A stretch of DNA of 64,000 nucleotides from Marsupella aquatica (Eukaryota > Marchantiophyta). The number at the start of each line of letters is the position of its first letter. Positions within the stretch are counted from its first letter, which is position 1. A model generated the notes under the pieces. The model saw only the letters and a list, made by a program, of their open reading frames with translations, searched no databases and had not been told where the DNA came from. Below, piece by piece: positions 12,970 through 31,229 of this stretch. The stretch is from the NCBI GenBank assembly GCA_973895155.1, contig OZ316897.1, positions 2,976,001 to 3,040,000 on the forward strand, written 5' to 3'. The position numbers were made by a program, and so were the translations under genes.

Positions 12970-14190
12970 ATGTCTCGAGGACGAGGAGGGGCAGTAACAA
13001 TCCGAGCGCCAAAAACCAATTATTCAAAAAGGAATGCATACAAATCTTATGATTGGAGACCGAGAGGCCGTGATGGTGAATCAAAAAAGCCAGCCAATCG
13101 ACCTTCTTGCGATGCAGCAGAACTGTTGTCGAGGAGATCAAGTCCTCGTTGCTGCACTCACCTTGACATGCATCCGGCGGGAATACCTTCCAGTTATTAC
13201 AAGTCTTTTACAACAAGACCTGGGCGTACTCCGCACTCCCCAATGTCATTCCATACCAGTAGATTCTTGTGCGATTATCGACAATGTGATGCATCAGAAA
13301 AGTTTCTGTCAAGAGTTTCCAGTCCGCATGGTTTTCATGGAGACTGCAACAAATACATATGCTCAACTTCCCAATGTAATTCAGGACCGGGTCCTATTTC
13401 AGGGTCAAAATCATCAGAAGATGCAATTTGCTTGAGGCACAATTGCATGGCTCCTGGGATGGAACCGGCTGGTATCATCACCAGGAACTATGACTACCCC
13501 TTTCCACCTGAAATGCATTCAATCGTCAGGCTAGATTCGTATGTGAAGCACCAAGGTGTTTACAATGGACTAGGGCAGATTGTGAAAGAAACATTTAAGC
13601 CTCGAGTAGGGGATGTTATTATCGTTAAAATGCCACGTATGCATCCCAAGAAAGACCATGGTTATGTTGAATTCTTTACAAAGAAACACGAGGGGTGTCA
13701 TTTCTGCCCAGGCGACCTTCTTCTTAGAGTGGGGAAGTTTGTTCAAAACAACTATTGGAGGTATAACAAGAGACACAAGCTGTACCAACGAACAGATGAC
13801 TATCATTGGTTATTCATTGGTATGATTGATAATTTTGTAAACCTGTTACCAGTCACGAACCATGGTATCAATTCTGGTCACGTCGATAAGCATTGCCGTT
13901 TCTTCTTTCCCCGTCGAGGAGACATAATTGTGCACGTGCAACCACCTGACAGGGCATCCCAACTTGAATGGTTCAACCCCAAAACAAATATTTGTAAAGG
14001 GGATATTTTGGTAAGAATGTATTTGGGAGAGCCACAATCAAATGCAGACTCAAATCATGATGTGGTGGAAGCTGCAGTTGAGATTTACTTGTACTCTGGA
14101 AAAGGAATGGGTTGGATCTTCATCGGTAGAGATGATTGTTGGTACAAAGATGAGAATGACTTACTTGATCAAGCTGCAGCGGCTACTTAA
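12970..14190 (+). CDS. unrecognised 406-residue protein with a duplicated GD-IIV / W-FIG domain
   Basis: A single-exon frame of 406 codons. The start is supported by an in-frame TAG nine bases upstream. I do not recognise the family. The first ~20 residues are Arg-rich. Residues ~45-190 are rich in Cys, His and Ser and contain two loosely repeated blocks (LSRRSSPR / LSRVSSPH and HPAGI / EPAGI). The C-terminal half is a tandem domain. Copy 1 (about 211-294) runs PRVGDVIIV, then CPGDLLLRVG, then WLFIGMID. Copy 2 (about 314-398) runs PRRGDIIVHV, then CKGDILVRM, then WIFIGRDD. The distance from the opening Pro to the Trp is 69 residues in copy 1 and 68 in copy 2. No signal peptide or membrane segment is seen. 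Alternation of beta-type hydrophobic segments suggests two small beta-rich modules, which is inference. It stands alone, with no neighbour within 5 kb. Confidence 0.75.
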   Translation: MSRGRGGAVTIRAPKTNYSKRNAYKSYDWRPRGRDGESKKPANRPSCDAAELLSRRSSPRCCTHLDMHPAGIPSSYYKSFTTRPGRTPHSPMSFHTSRFLCDYRQCDASEKFLSRVSSPHGFHGDCNKYICSTSQCNSGPGPISGSKSSEDAICLRHNCMAPGMEPAGIITRNYDYPFPPEMHSIVRLDSYVKHQGVYNGLGQIVKETFKPRVGDVIIVKMPRMHPKKDHGYVEFFTKKHEGCHFCPGDLLLRVGKFVQNNYWRYNKRHKLYQRTDDYHWLFIGMIDNFVNLLPVTNHGINSGHVDKHCRFFFPRRGDIIVHVQPPDRASQLEWFNPKTNICKGDILVRMYLGEPQSNADSNHDVVEAAVEIYLYSGKGMGWIFIGRDDCWYKDENDLLDQAAAAT

Positions 14191-15226
14191 GATTTTGTAT
14201 ACAGGGGTCCCTCAAGTATGTGGCTTTAGTGTGAAACATTAACATTGCCTTTATCCAACGAAGGAGCCTCATGTCCTTATGGGTAGCTTAGAATTTTACT
14301 AGTAGCCAGGATATTTGAGACGCTTGTATATTGGCTGTAAATAATGTACTTAACAAAATGTAACGTTGAGTGTAGCGTGCATAGATTTTTGAAACCAAAA
14401 TTTGTCTAATTGATGAAAGACTGAATTGATGAAAGATAAATATCTGGAAAGACGTCTGTGTTTTTGTCCATTACTAAGCAAAGTTGGTAAAACACAAATA
14501 TCTGTAAAGTGACCCTCATGACTTGGGTAAACTGTAGATGGTCAAGTTAAGCAAGAGGTGGCCAATTTAAGCTACATGGGATATGAGTTAGACACTCAAA
14601 CCCCCACTTAGACTGAAGGGCTTCAAAAGCTTCCCAATTAAATGCTAGATTAAATGGTTTTGCGCTCAATTGTAAGGGACCCTAGCTTGATCATTGATTT
14701 CTCCCTCATCTCTCCGTGGAACTTGACGGTGATTGACTCAAAAGAAACGCATTTCCTTGGGCTATCCAAGGCCCTGAACATTGATTACTCTGGTTGCATA
14801 CCTATGGAATACTTGAAAATCAAAATCCATTCTGAATATTCCAAATCCTGCATCACCAGCAATATTTCATATTTGATTTCATAATTCTTCCCTGATTCTT
14901 ATTTTGATGAAACTCGATGATAGAAAACTAAGAATAGGTATTTCTGAGGGCTTTGGAATACACCAGGGTTTATTTGCTCTCATGTCCTTGGTTTTCAGTT
15001 ATGCTATCCCAAGCACTATCCGACATTTTCTAACCATGAGCAATCTCCCCTAAGTACTCCTGACTTTAATGGGAGCTGAATCCATCATCAGAGTTTTATA
15101 TCCAATCCTGCCAAACGAGACAAGTCTCTTTTTACAAATTGACTTTTGGAGGGAATCCATGATAGTTTGTAAGTTTTTTGGGCAGTGCAATAATGTGAAA
15201 TAGGGCAGACTATAATATTATGTATG

Positions 15227-15650
15227 TACTAGCCCGATGCCTGTGCGTAGCACCAAAGATGTTGAGGACTCGAAGAAAGACGTCGAGATCAGGAAAATAT
15301 GTTGAGGTGCAAAAAAGATGTTGACAAGAGAAAATATGTTTTGAGGTTAGAAAAAGATGTAAAGATGAGGAAAAGATGTTGTGGTGAGATAAAGATATCA
15401 AAGTGCGAAAAATGATGAGATGAGAAAAATATAAGATGTCAAGGTGAGGAAAAGATGTCAAGCCAGGTGAGGAAAAGATGTCAAGCCAGGTGAGAAAAAA
15501 TTTCCAAGGAAATAAAAAGATGTTAAGGAGAGACAAGATGTTGAGAAAAACAAGTTATGGTGAGATATGTCAATGTGAGAAGATATGGCGAGATATATTA
15601 TTTAGAAAAAGATTTCCAAGCAAGATATAGATGTTGATGAGAGATGAACA
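15227..15650. repeat. second degenerate GATGTC minisatellite block with the same leader
   Basis: It starts with TACTAGCCCGATGCC, as does the block at 1774, then runs through some twenty degenerate units of AAAAGATGT(C/T)(A/G)AGGTGAG. The leader is better conserved between the two blocks than the units are. An exact sub-duplication containing GATGTCAAGCCAGGTGAG occurs near 15456-15495. Confidence 0.75.
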
Positions 15651-15788
15651 TGTAAAAATTAGAAATATATTCACCCATTACCCAATTGGTGGACATTTAA
15701 AATGGCCATTGACCCTCTTCGCCATGAAATAAGTAATGTTTTCAAGTTGGGTAGGGTATGGGCAGGCTCAGGGCAGCTTGGGCAGAAA

Positions 15789-15970
15789 GTTAAAATAAAA
15801 ATTAGTGTATGGGTAAATCTCTTGATGCTAAAAAGTTGTTTTATGATCATGGGCTAGAATTTGCTCCTTTGTGTTTCTAGTTAAAATAAAAATTAGTGTA
15901 TGGGTGTATCTCTTGATGCTAAAAAGTTGTTTTATGATCATGGGGTAGAATTTGCTCCTTTGTGTTTCTC
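15789..15970. repeat. 91-bp tandem duplication
   Basis: Copies at 15789-15879 and 15880-15970 differ at only a few positions and both contain CTTGATGCTAAAAAGTTG and TGCTCCTTTGTGTTTCT. The high identity points to a recent event. No coding content is seen. Confidence 0.9.
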
Positions 15971-18448
15971 ATTTTGGAAACAGACTATAAAATTTTTGGC
16001 AGAATAAAACATTATAATGTTTGATATGGTAAACCAATAAAGTTTTTGGTTTCCTCGTTTTCTTGACCAATGTTATATTTTGCTAGCTTTTTGTCTATTT
16101 CTGTCATTCCCTTTATACCAAGGAAATTAAAAGTAAAAGATAGAAAGGTAGAAAAGTAAAAGGTACATACTTTGTTTTTGAATCCAACTATTTCTTATTG
16201 GCTGAACTTGAAGTTCAGCTTTGTGGTGGGAGCCCAAAATGGCTCCAAACTTTTTTTCTGAGCATACGTTTTTTCCACATAAGTTTTCTCCACATATGCT
16301 TTCTCCACATACTTATAGAGGCACACAAATATACTTTAGTCACAATATACTCATTCTAACACTCTTTAGTTTGTATGGAGTACTCAAGATCAAGACAAAT
16401 TGAAGTACACAGAGTATATTGTATTCAACACAAATGAAAGTACATTAAATGCTCCCCCCTCAATGTACGTGTGTACTTGATTCTCTCACCATTTAATGTC
16501 TTTGTCTTTTAATTATCATAATTTCTTAATGCTTTTATATATCTCCCTTTGGGTCCATTTGGGACCAAAGTCACCTTGAAAAGGTACGATTCTTAAAGGG
16601 GCTTCCTTTTTGTTTTTGGGTGAAATTGGTTACCTCCAAAAGATTTTTAAAGGGGCTTCTTTTTTTTTAGAAAAAACGATGAGTAAGGAGCATGCCCTAT
16701 GGTTGACCTCATTATTTTATTTTCTTTGAGAATTAAAACAGATAGAGAATCAAGGGTATTTTAAAGAATGGGAAAATCAAAAAGAAAAAAAGAGACATTT
16801 TTATTTTTTGGCCCGGATGGAGGATTACTTTAAGGGGAGAAATAATAAGGGTTTAAAGAATTTTTTCTTTAATTGCTGAGAGGTTTAAGGGTATTTAAGG
16901 GAGAGATTTTCAAAATGGTCTTTGTTTATATTTTTTTCTTGCTAGAGGGGGCAGACACTAGTTGAGTGTATCGAACAAGCTAACCCCTATTCTATCTTAG
17001 AAGTGGGGAGCGATGGATGGTTTAAGGGTCTTTTAAGGGGAGGAACAATGAAGACAAAGAATGGAGAGATTTCAGGTTTTATAAATCTTTCCTTTTTCTT
17101 GCAAGAGGGGGGTCAACATCAAAACAAAAAATGTGTTTTTATTCCTTTTGTGGACTTCTCACTCATTTTTCAACATAGATATAGATTTTTATTTGAGTAA
17201 TTCTAGAAGAATGGGTGGGTGTGCTTTTAATTAGGTTAGGTATGATATTAATTAGTCGATAATGAAATTAGGTATGACATTAATTAGGAACTTAGAGATG
17301 ATTAGCATAAAAGAGAGAGTTTCTCAGTTCATTCTCCTCATTCTCTTCTCTTCTCCTCTCATTGCTTATTCTTTTGCCTTTTTGTGGCCAAAGCGACCTC
17401 ATAGGCATTTGCTGGGGCAAGCCGTGCCATAAGCATTGCTTGCAACCTACCATTTGCCTAGGTGGTCGTGGAGGGTCGCGCTCGATCATTAGGGTCGTTC
17501 ATAGGTAGTTTTCTATCGTATTCTCTTGGACTAGTGCGAGTTTGCTCTAGCCGGTGGTAGCAATGACCTAGTCATTTGCTACAGACCTGCCTATAGTCAC
17601 TTAATCTAGTACATTTGGCCCGACATTTGGATGCAACTCTTTTTTGTTGGAGATATACTTTGGCTTTGTGTTATCATCGATGAAGTGTTCTGTTGTCATC
17701 GATGAAGTGTTCTCGATGCATACAATGCTTGTTGCTTGAGAAATATTTTGCCGACGAGCGTGTTCATCCTTCAGATGCTGGTTTGTATATACATCAACGA
17801 AAGGTTGACGATGAGAGGAGAAAAAGATTAAATTCTTTATGATTTATTTCAGATTAGGTGGTGGACGATGTAGGGTTAATTTAGGTTAGTCTTTTAGATA
17901 CATTTAGGTTTTGATACATGTTTTTCTCTTATCAAATAAAATTCCATGTATGAATTCTATTTCAAACTTATATTATTTTGAGGTATCATATTATAATGAA
18001 TTATCTTTTCCTTGTATGTATTAATTTTTCTCAAATTTAAATGCAACCCCAACTTATCATGTTTTTGTACTATTGCGAGTCAAATTTGGGTCAAAGCATT
18101 TCAGGACCCAAGTTTTGAACCTGAGACCCTCCCCCTCACGAGAGTGATCACTATGTTTCATTCATGTATTGATGACAATAACTAATCAGTCACAAAATTA
18201 TAAAGAGTAGTCCAGCTTTTGTGACCAAACCCCTTTGGTCACGGGCATTTTTTATTCTGCACTCATTGCATTCAAAGAGAATTATGGGTAGTAAATTGTC
18301 AAGGCCCAGAATATTAGTTATGAAAACAATTGTCAAGTGTGAGTTAATCAAAGAGGGTGAGGAGGTACAGACTGTACTCTCACCATGGAAGGTACTCTGT
18401 ACCAGCATTCAAGCCAGGGCGAGCCAGGTGGGGTGAGTCAGCGTCTAT

Positions 18449-18597
18449 CCTTGCCACCCAAGGGCAGGACGGTTCATGCATGGCACCGGTGGGACTGCAT
18501 GTAAAAGTTGGGATTGCACCTTGCCACCCAAGCGCAGGATGGTAAAGCTTTATGCATGGCACTGGTTGGACTGCAAGTAAAAGTTGGGATTACATGT
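18449..18597. repeat. 70-78 bp tandem duplication
   Basis: Copies start at 18449 and 18519 with CCTTGCCACCCAAG(G/C)GCAGGA and end with GTAAAAGTTGGGATT. The second copy carries a small insertion (AAGCTTTA). The open frames on both strands here arise from the repeat. Confidence 0.8.
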
Positions 18598-18719
18598 CAG
18601 TCGAGACCCTGAAGAGGGAGCGAGCACAAAGGGGAGGGAGTCAACTTCAGGCACAACCCAACGGGAGGCTGAGGCTACGTTGCCTGGGGCAAGGGCATAG
18701 TCATCGGCAGCGGGAGTCA

Positions 18720-18757
18720 GCTGGGGTGGGGTGGGGTGGGGTGAGGTGGGGTGGGGG
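18720..18757 (+). repeat. GGGGT simple repeat
   Basis: Seven closely spaced G-runs of four or more, mostly GGGGT with one GAGG interruption. The plus strand could form G-quadruplexes. No gene is adjacent. Confidence 0.85.
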
Positions 18758-21140
18758 CTGAGCATTGTTGAAACTCCCTCGCCCAACTCCCTTGTGAGTT
18801 TCTGGGTCGGCGAGGGCCCGTAGACTCACCACCTTGGGCTCTCAATCTTAACTAAGTAATATGCGGAGCAGGTGTGAACGCTTGAAGGTTGACTTTTATA
18901 GATTTAGAACTAATATTACCGGTAACAAGATAACTTTTTATAGAAAAATAAAAATAACAAGGGGTAAGAGGAACGGGGTCACAATTGCAGGGGGGTTCAC
19001 TAGTTTTACTTGGACTGAGGGCCAAGGGACTCGTGAGGGAGTCGGGTGAGGGAGGGACGGACTTGTGAGGGAGTAGGGAGAGAGGGAATAATCATAAAGG
19101 AAAGAAATCTAGAAGGTTTGACCTCTGACCACATAAGTTTTTATTAGGAGGTGGGGAGGCAGCTTTTTGGAGGTTTGTTGTTATAATTTTGTTTTTACAA
19201 ACTAAGCCACACTTGTTTTGGGGCTGCAGGTTTGTTGTGTGGTGGAGCTTTTTTTCTTTGGGAACGTACAACATTTTTAAGGTGCAACTATTTTAGTTGG
19301 TTGTCGCTTGTATGGAGGCACATAGAAAAAGACTTGATGGGGACCCTCCTGGGAAACATACCCCTGACGAGACCCTTCGTTTGAAATGGACTCCCTCCAG
19401 CTAGCCCTCGGTCCCTATAGCCCACACACATTCCCTGCCACCTAGCCTCTTTCACCCCTGCACAGTTCCATAGTCAACAAGCATAGTGTCCTGTAGCTGT
19501 TGTCGCTGCAAGTCTATTTTTAAAAATTTGTTCATTTTTCCTAGAATGGTGAATGACACTTGGTACACTGAAGTTGAAGATTCTAAGAATATTTTTGGTA
19601 TAATTTTTAGATGAATGTTTTGCTATGCTATCTTTCTAGATTTAAGGCGAAAGGTCAAATTTTGGAAAGAAGGTATGTGGCTAGGTGGGAAATAAACAAA
19701 AAAAACACTGATTTATTTAACCAAAATGGCTCATACATTTTTAGTGGGGTTGCAGAGTGGAATTTTGCACAATGGCTGATCAAAACAATTAGGGGGAAGG
19801 GCAACTTTGAGACACCCTTAGTGCTGAGTAGTGTCTCTATGGGTCAGAACATCCATTGGGAAAAATGAACCCGAGGGCTTTTGGTTTGAGATGGGGTCAC
19901 AACACCTGCCCATGAGTTAGCTCAACATTAATAGGGCACCAACCAATTTTAAGTGTGGACAACACTCAGTGCACTGACTGTACGATTATGCAACCCATAG
20001 CATTCTGGGTGCAAAAATCACTTGGGACTGAGGGCTACTTAGTTTGAGATTTCCTAGTGCAACCCCATAACTTTCCCACCTGCCTTCCTTTGTTGCCCTC
20101 CCTTTGTAGGACACAAGGAGGACTCTAGGATGTCAAGAGACATGGTATAATGTGGTGACCAGAAGAAGGGAAGGGAGTGTTTTTTTAAGTGCAAAATTGT
20201 GTCAAATACCACTGCACAAGAAAGTATTATGGGCTTCTGGAAGAAAATAGGAAGTTTTTTTTCGAACTTTCCCACCTAGCCACATACCCTATTTGCCAGA
20301 ATCTTACAGTTTTCCTTTATTCTAGGGAGAACAATGTTCACAGATTAATCTAAGATGCTTACATAAGAAATATTTTCAGAATCAATCTTCTGAAACACCA
20401 GGTGAGATTTTTCCACTATTGGATAAAAAGAAAAAGCTTAAAAAGTAGTCTAGTAGGGAGACTATGGCTGCAGGGTACTATGCTGGCCGACTATGGAACT
20501 GTGTACTAGTGGCTAAAGAGGCTAGGTGGCAGGGGATGTGCATGGGCGGCAGGGACTGGGAGTCTCAGGGAATCCATTTCAAAAGAAAGGGCCTCCTCAA
20601 GGGTTTTCTTTTCCTTGGAGGGGCCCCATCAAGTCTTTTTCTCTAGAGATGGAGGGTGGTTAATTATTATCTTGGGCCTCCTTGACTCAGTCTCTTCAGT
20701 CTCTCATCACTGTTGGATCCCTCTTGAATTGCTGTACTGCCCTTTCTCCCTTTTGCCTTCCTTTCCAACCCTCTCCACACTGCCTGACCATGCAACATTT
20801 GCCCATCTGCCCACACCTCCACCCGCAACTGACTCTATGCCCATCTGACCCCACCCTACATGGTGTCTGCCCTTCTTCCACCCTTTTCTCTCTCCTTCTG
20901 CCCGTATGTACTTTGACTCCCCAACTCCTTGCACCCAACTCCTCCACGGGCCTCTCTAATATAATTCAGATTACTTTGGCCTGCAGTCTGGAGGTTGGAA
21001 TGTTACATGGAAAGCGTCCAGTGGAGCCATAACCCATGGAACAACCATTCTTGAGGGCATCAAAGATGTAGTGAGCCCTAACACATGAATAGTACACAAA
21101 GTGTGCCCACTTCCTTGAGCAGCCCAGCAAAAGGTCAATT

Positions 21141-21685
21141 CTGAGATTTACTACAGTAGACTGCCACTCGATTTTGGCATAAGACATACCTTACCACTTA
21201 AGTTTATCTATTTAATATCACAATGCCACTATTTTTGTTTGTGCCTTAAGAGAATTAAGCCATTTATCTCCTTTGCATTCAATGGATGTAATTGCATCCA
21301 GATTTACCTTGGTCTCCCTCAAGGTAATTTGGATGACCCATGGGTCAGTTGACAGAGGGGTGGGTCAGTGGTCCCATCCTCCCATCCTACTCCCAGTCTC
21401 TGTCTAGAGCCAGCTTGTCCCTGTGCCTCAATCCTCCTGCTGAGGGTGGTCAAAGTCACCTTCAGGAGACATCCTCCTGCTGAGGGTGGTCAAAGTCACC
21501 TTCAGGAGACGGGAGCCGACTGATTGCAAATCTAGATGCAATGATGGCCGTTAGATGTGAAGGAGCAAACCTGGGTTAAGCTTCTCAATCAGCCAACAAA
21601 AACAGTGGCGTGGTGATAAATCTAAAAACTTTCAGTGGCAAGGTAGTATTATGTCCAAAAAAAGTGACAATCTAATAAATCTCAG
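21141..21685. mobile_element. non-autonomous Mutator-like element with ~175-bp TIRs
   Basis: The insertion in the GH3 pseudogene starts CTGAGATTTA at 21141 and ends TAAATCTCAG at 21685. From each end inward the two arms align as imperfect inverted repeats for about 170-180 bp (left ~21141-21320, right ~21512-21685), with shared landmarks such as GCCACT(A/G)TTTTTGTT and TGCATC(C/T)AGATTT. The bases just outside (AGGTCAATT and AAGTCCTAT) are a plausible decayed 9-bp target duplication of the host sequence. Long TIRs plus a 9-bp duplication are hallmarks of MULEs. The core is only ~190 bp and has no transposase. Family placement is inference; the inverted-repeat structure is directly visible. 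Confidence 0.75.
21431..21510. repeat. perfect 40-bp tandem duplication inside the element
   Basis: The unit starting ATCCTCCTGCTGAGGGTGGT occurs at 21431-21470 and 21471-21510 without a mismatch, in the core of the Mutator-like element next to the right TIR. It arose after or shortly before insertion. Confidence 0.9.
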
Positions 21686-22069
21686 AAGTCCTATGTTGCT
21701 ATGGTCGGAGAACTTCCTTAAGCTGAAACTTTTGGGGACAGCCTCAACCTCTCGCTTCCTTTGGAGTCATGGCCGATGTTAATTTCGGCGATAACCAATT
21801 CATAGGCAAATTGTCGAAGACTTCCACTCAAACGGGATGCAGCCCGATTTGAGTCAGCTTCTGTATTAAAGCAGAGAAGGAATTTTCGTCGTCACCAGTT
21901 GAGGATTGGTTCAGTAGCCATGGTTGATGAGCACTACCTCTCCCGTTATTTTCTCAAATACCTCTCCCCTGACTCTGCCACTTTCTGGAGTCAGAGTTGC
22001 TGCAAAACTTCCCAATAATCTTTTCTAGTCTTTGGTATTGGTGGCGTTGGATTATTACATGTTCGGGCG

Positions 22070-24578
22070 ATGGATACTATGGTTCTGGGGCTAGGGCATA
22101 GCGGTAGTCAATTAGGCTCTTCATTGCTCTCTCCTTGCAATAAGAGAGGTTCCTTTCCTTCTAGGAATCTGGCTTGTACACAAAGCGTGTCCCCTGTTTT
22201 TGTGACCAGCTTGAGCTTCTTGCCGGAGCATCAGCAGAGACTCGCGGTTCTGAAAATTGGAGTACAGAGGAGGAAGACGGATCTATTTGGTTCTCAAGCG
22301 AATTTGATAGTTTCTCGTCAATCGGATGCCAAAGTTGCTGCCGACCATCCCGAGGTCGTTGCCCGCTTGTCTAGCATTAATAAGCAGGTGAGTTTTACTC
22401 TTCTCTCCCTCTCTCTCTGTCTCTCTCAATTTCTTCGACTCCTGTTGACTTTCTAGGCAAATTGTTGCTCGCTGCAAATTCCTCCCCCTCCCTCTGGCAG
22501 TTCCTGGAGCCAGAGTCGCTGCAAAACGTAGGGGAATGTTGAGCCAGATAATCTTCTGGCCATGTCGGGAATCGTCTGAATCATTGAATTGGCTGCCTCC
22601 GTCTTCTCTTCTCATGACGATATGGTGGCAAGTTGTATTGACAGTCGCTTGAACAAACGAGCACTTGTCTTCCTGCGATGCCTCTCTCGCTTAGTGCGTC
22701 TTATGACGGTAAACTTCGCATAGAATGAGTAAAATTTGCTTCATTATTGCCGCAAGCGTGTTGGGATTTCTCAGGGAGCTTGCCAGATGACGATCAGAAT
22801 TGTCGTTTAGAATGACAACATTTATAGTGAGCAGTAAAGGGCGACCGTCCCTTAACTCGAAAATAAATTGCATACCTGACGGAATTCAATCTCCGGGTGG
22901 TAGAGTCAGGAGGTTCCAAAGTAGATTAGCATGAATTCAGCATACTAAGTGAGGTGGGTAAATACGCGACTACCTTGCACTACACCCTAGCTGTCACTAG
23001 AAGCAGATGAATTGGAATACCATACCAACGACCAAGTGCAGAAACCCTAAATTTTTAACACGCCTGATGTGACCCCAACTACCTCTGGAAAAGACTACGG
23101 GATATGCCATATACAACTATCAAAGTCAGATGCAATTGTTGTCATCATCCACGTCTGATACTTGGGCTGCAAGGTTAGCATGATTCAGAACGAGGATGAT
23201 CCGTTAGGTTCCCAAATATCCGTTTCTCTGAGTGTATCAAGTGCAGGTTTTGGTGTAATCGGCGTACGCATAGAGACATAACACATCCTGTCCATTCTGT
23301 TCGAATAGGCAGTGTGTACGTACCGAGGATCTTACTGCTCAGAGGACTGGAGACAAGCACTTGTGACTTGTTTCGCAAAGTAATGGGATGTGTTTACATC
23401 GTAGCTGCACAATGCCTAGATTGTTCAAGAACAACGACCTGGGTAAGGCATAAATTTTGCAGGATGCAACACATTGACGGAACTAATTCTTGCAATGTAC
23501 AGCACCAGTATTTTCATCACATCTGCCATTGTCAACGAACAGAGCAAGAGACAGAGCAAGGAGAAGGTTGAATCTTCAGTTAGCTGCTTTATCCTCATGT
23601 TTTTCCTTTTTGATTTTATGCCATCTAGATTCTCTCCCGAGTTTTCTTCTATGGAGCTCTTCGCCCCTTGGCAAGTCTTATTAGGCATTTTGAATACAAA
23701 ATGCTCGGTTATAGAATCTTAGAGACATGAGAGAGTTTCTGTGATTTGATGTACAGTGTTTCTAATTAACTCGCTCTCGATCTCCCAGCCACTGTAGACG
23801 AATCGGAAGAATCATGGGGAGTTCAATTTGCCATTGCAGCTTTAAGGTTCTACAAAAGTAAGTACTTGGAAAATCACTTAGGGTCTCCTATAAGAGATCA
23901 AGCTCCTTATGTAAATTATGCAGTGAGCACCATTTTTGAAGAGGCACCTGATCTGCATGGGGAACCTTATTTGTACTGTGAGCTATCATGCTCCTATTTT
24001 TTTCTAAGTATCATTTCTTGTCTCGAAACCACTCGTTAAACAAATTATTATGGATTTTTCGTTCTTTGTTAGTTTTTGATTGCTGTTGTCCAATAGGTCT
24101 GGCAAGCGCGTCTACACCCCTAGATTTAACAGTTGTGGTTTTCTGTAAATCAGGGGAGATATCACCGCTTTTACCAGGAAGCTGCAGATATGTCCCAACG
24201 TGTAGTGAGTATTCCATGCAAGCTTACAGGACATATGGCGTTTTGAAAGGAACCGTCCTAACGGCTTGGCGACTCGCTCGTTGCAATCCATTAGGTGGGT
24301 GTGCGTAATTGAATGTTCACTAAAATTAGTTACAGGGATGTCTCTGTCATGCCTGTTCCGTCTAAGCTGGAAGATCCATCGAAGGGAATACAACTGTATT
24401 CTCAACTGGGACCCGCAGATATGTTTGGTTGATTCCAAGTATTTTTCAAGTAGACGACAAGTGTCTTGCGAAATTTCCTCTGCAACACAGTTACTAATTC
24501 TTTTCTGCTTTACTGGCAGGTGGCAGCGGATTTGATCCTCCTCGCTGGTTTGGTGAACCTAAACCACCGTCTTTATAG
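22070..24578 (+). CDS. plastid-targeted YidD-family protein (membrane insertion factor), split gene
   Basis: Bacterial YidD is a small membrane-associated protein that aids YidC-dependent membrane protein insertion. Plants encode a homologue in the nucleus, expected in the plastid. Exon 1, 22070-22387, begins at an ATG and encodes ~106 residues rich in Ser, Arg and Leu, transit-like at first. An exon at 23789-23857 encodes ESWGVQFAIAALRFYK. The exon at 24154-24294 encodes the signature EISPLLPGSCRYVPTCSEYS followed by YGVLKGT and RCNPL. The last exon, 24520-24578, encodes GSGFDPPRW and the stop. All joins have GT and AG, and the last three exons fit in phase. Exon 1 ends in phase 0 but the 23789 exon needs one extra base, so a small exon in the 1.4-kb intron is missing from this model, or exon 1 is mis-assigned. 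The YidD core is certain; the 5' structure is not. Confidence 0.85.

Positions 24579-31229
<6,651 letters not shown>

Larger units (their letters stand above)
14191..20963. other. long repeat-rich interval without a supported gene
   Basis: Besides the repeats listed separately, this stretch is AT-rich with long purine and T runs. At about 16800-17130 there are two degenerate copies of a TTTAAGGGGAG...CTTGC(T/A)AGAGGGG block. At about 17235-17290 a short TTAGGTATGA(T/C)ATTAATTAG repeat occurs twice. A frame at 14654-14884 (+) looks slightly coding-like but matches nothing I know. 20600-20950 is C/T-rich. Confidence 0.5.
20964..21830 (+). pseudogene. dead third GH3 copy, split by a transposon
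   Basis: Two stretches match the C-terminal half of the intact GH3 genes in order and on the plus strand. The first, about 20964-21140, matches the region around GGWTITW and the following loop and contains an in-frame TGA and frameshifts. The second, about 21690-21830, resumes a few codons later with the VVGEPPY / AETFGDSL region. It then drops about 150 bp so that the LPLES segment runs straight into the [10 protein letters not shown] segment, and fades out near 21830. The ~545 bp between them is a long-TIR insertion. Some diagnostic bases match GH3-1 (ACTTTTGGGGACAGCCTC) and others GH3-2 (CTGCAGTCTGGAGGTTGG), so this is a third paralogue and not a recent copy of either. The N-terminal two thirds is missing. 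Confidence 0.9.

Noticed and set aside
16250-16310. Triple TTCTCCACATA(T/A) motif as a regulatory cluster
   Set aside because: Too short and AT-rich to separate from slippage, with no gene near.
18050-18130. Possible minus-strand SINE B box (GGTTCAAAACT)
   Set aside because: No A-box-like motif at the right distance and the B box departs from consensus.
21883-22069. Upstream extension of the YidD-family first exon
   Set aside because: An ATG at 22059 is out of frame with exon 1, so the start at 22070 was kept.
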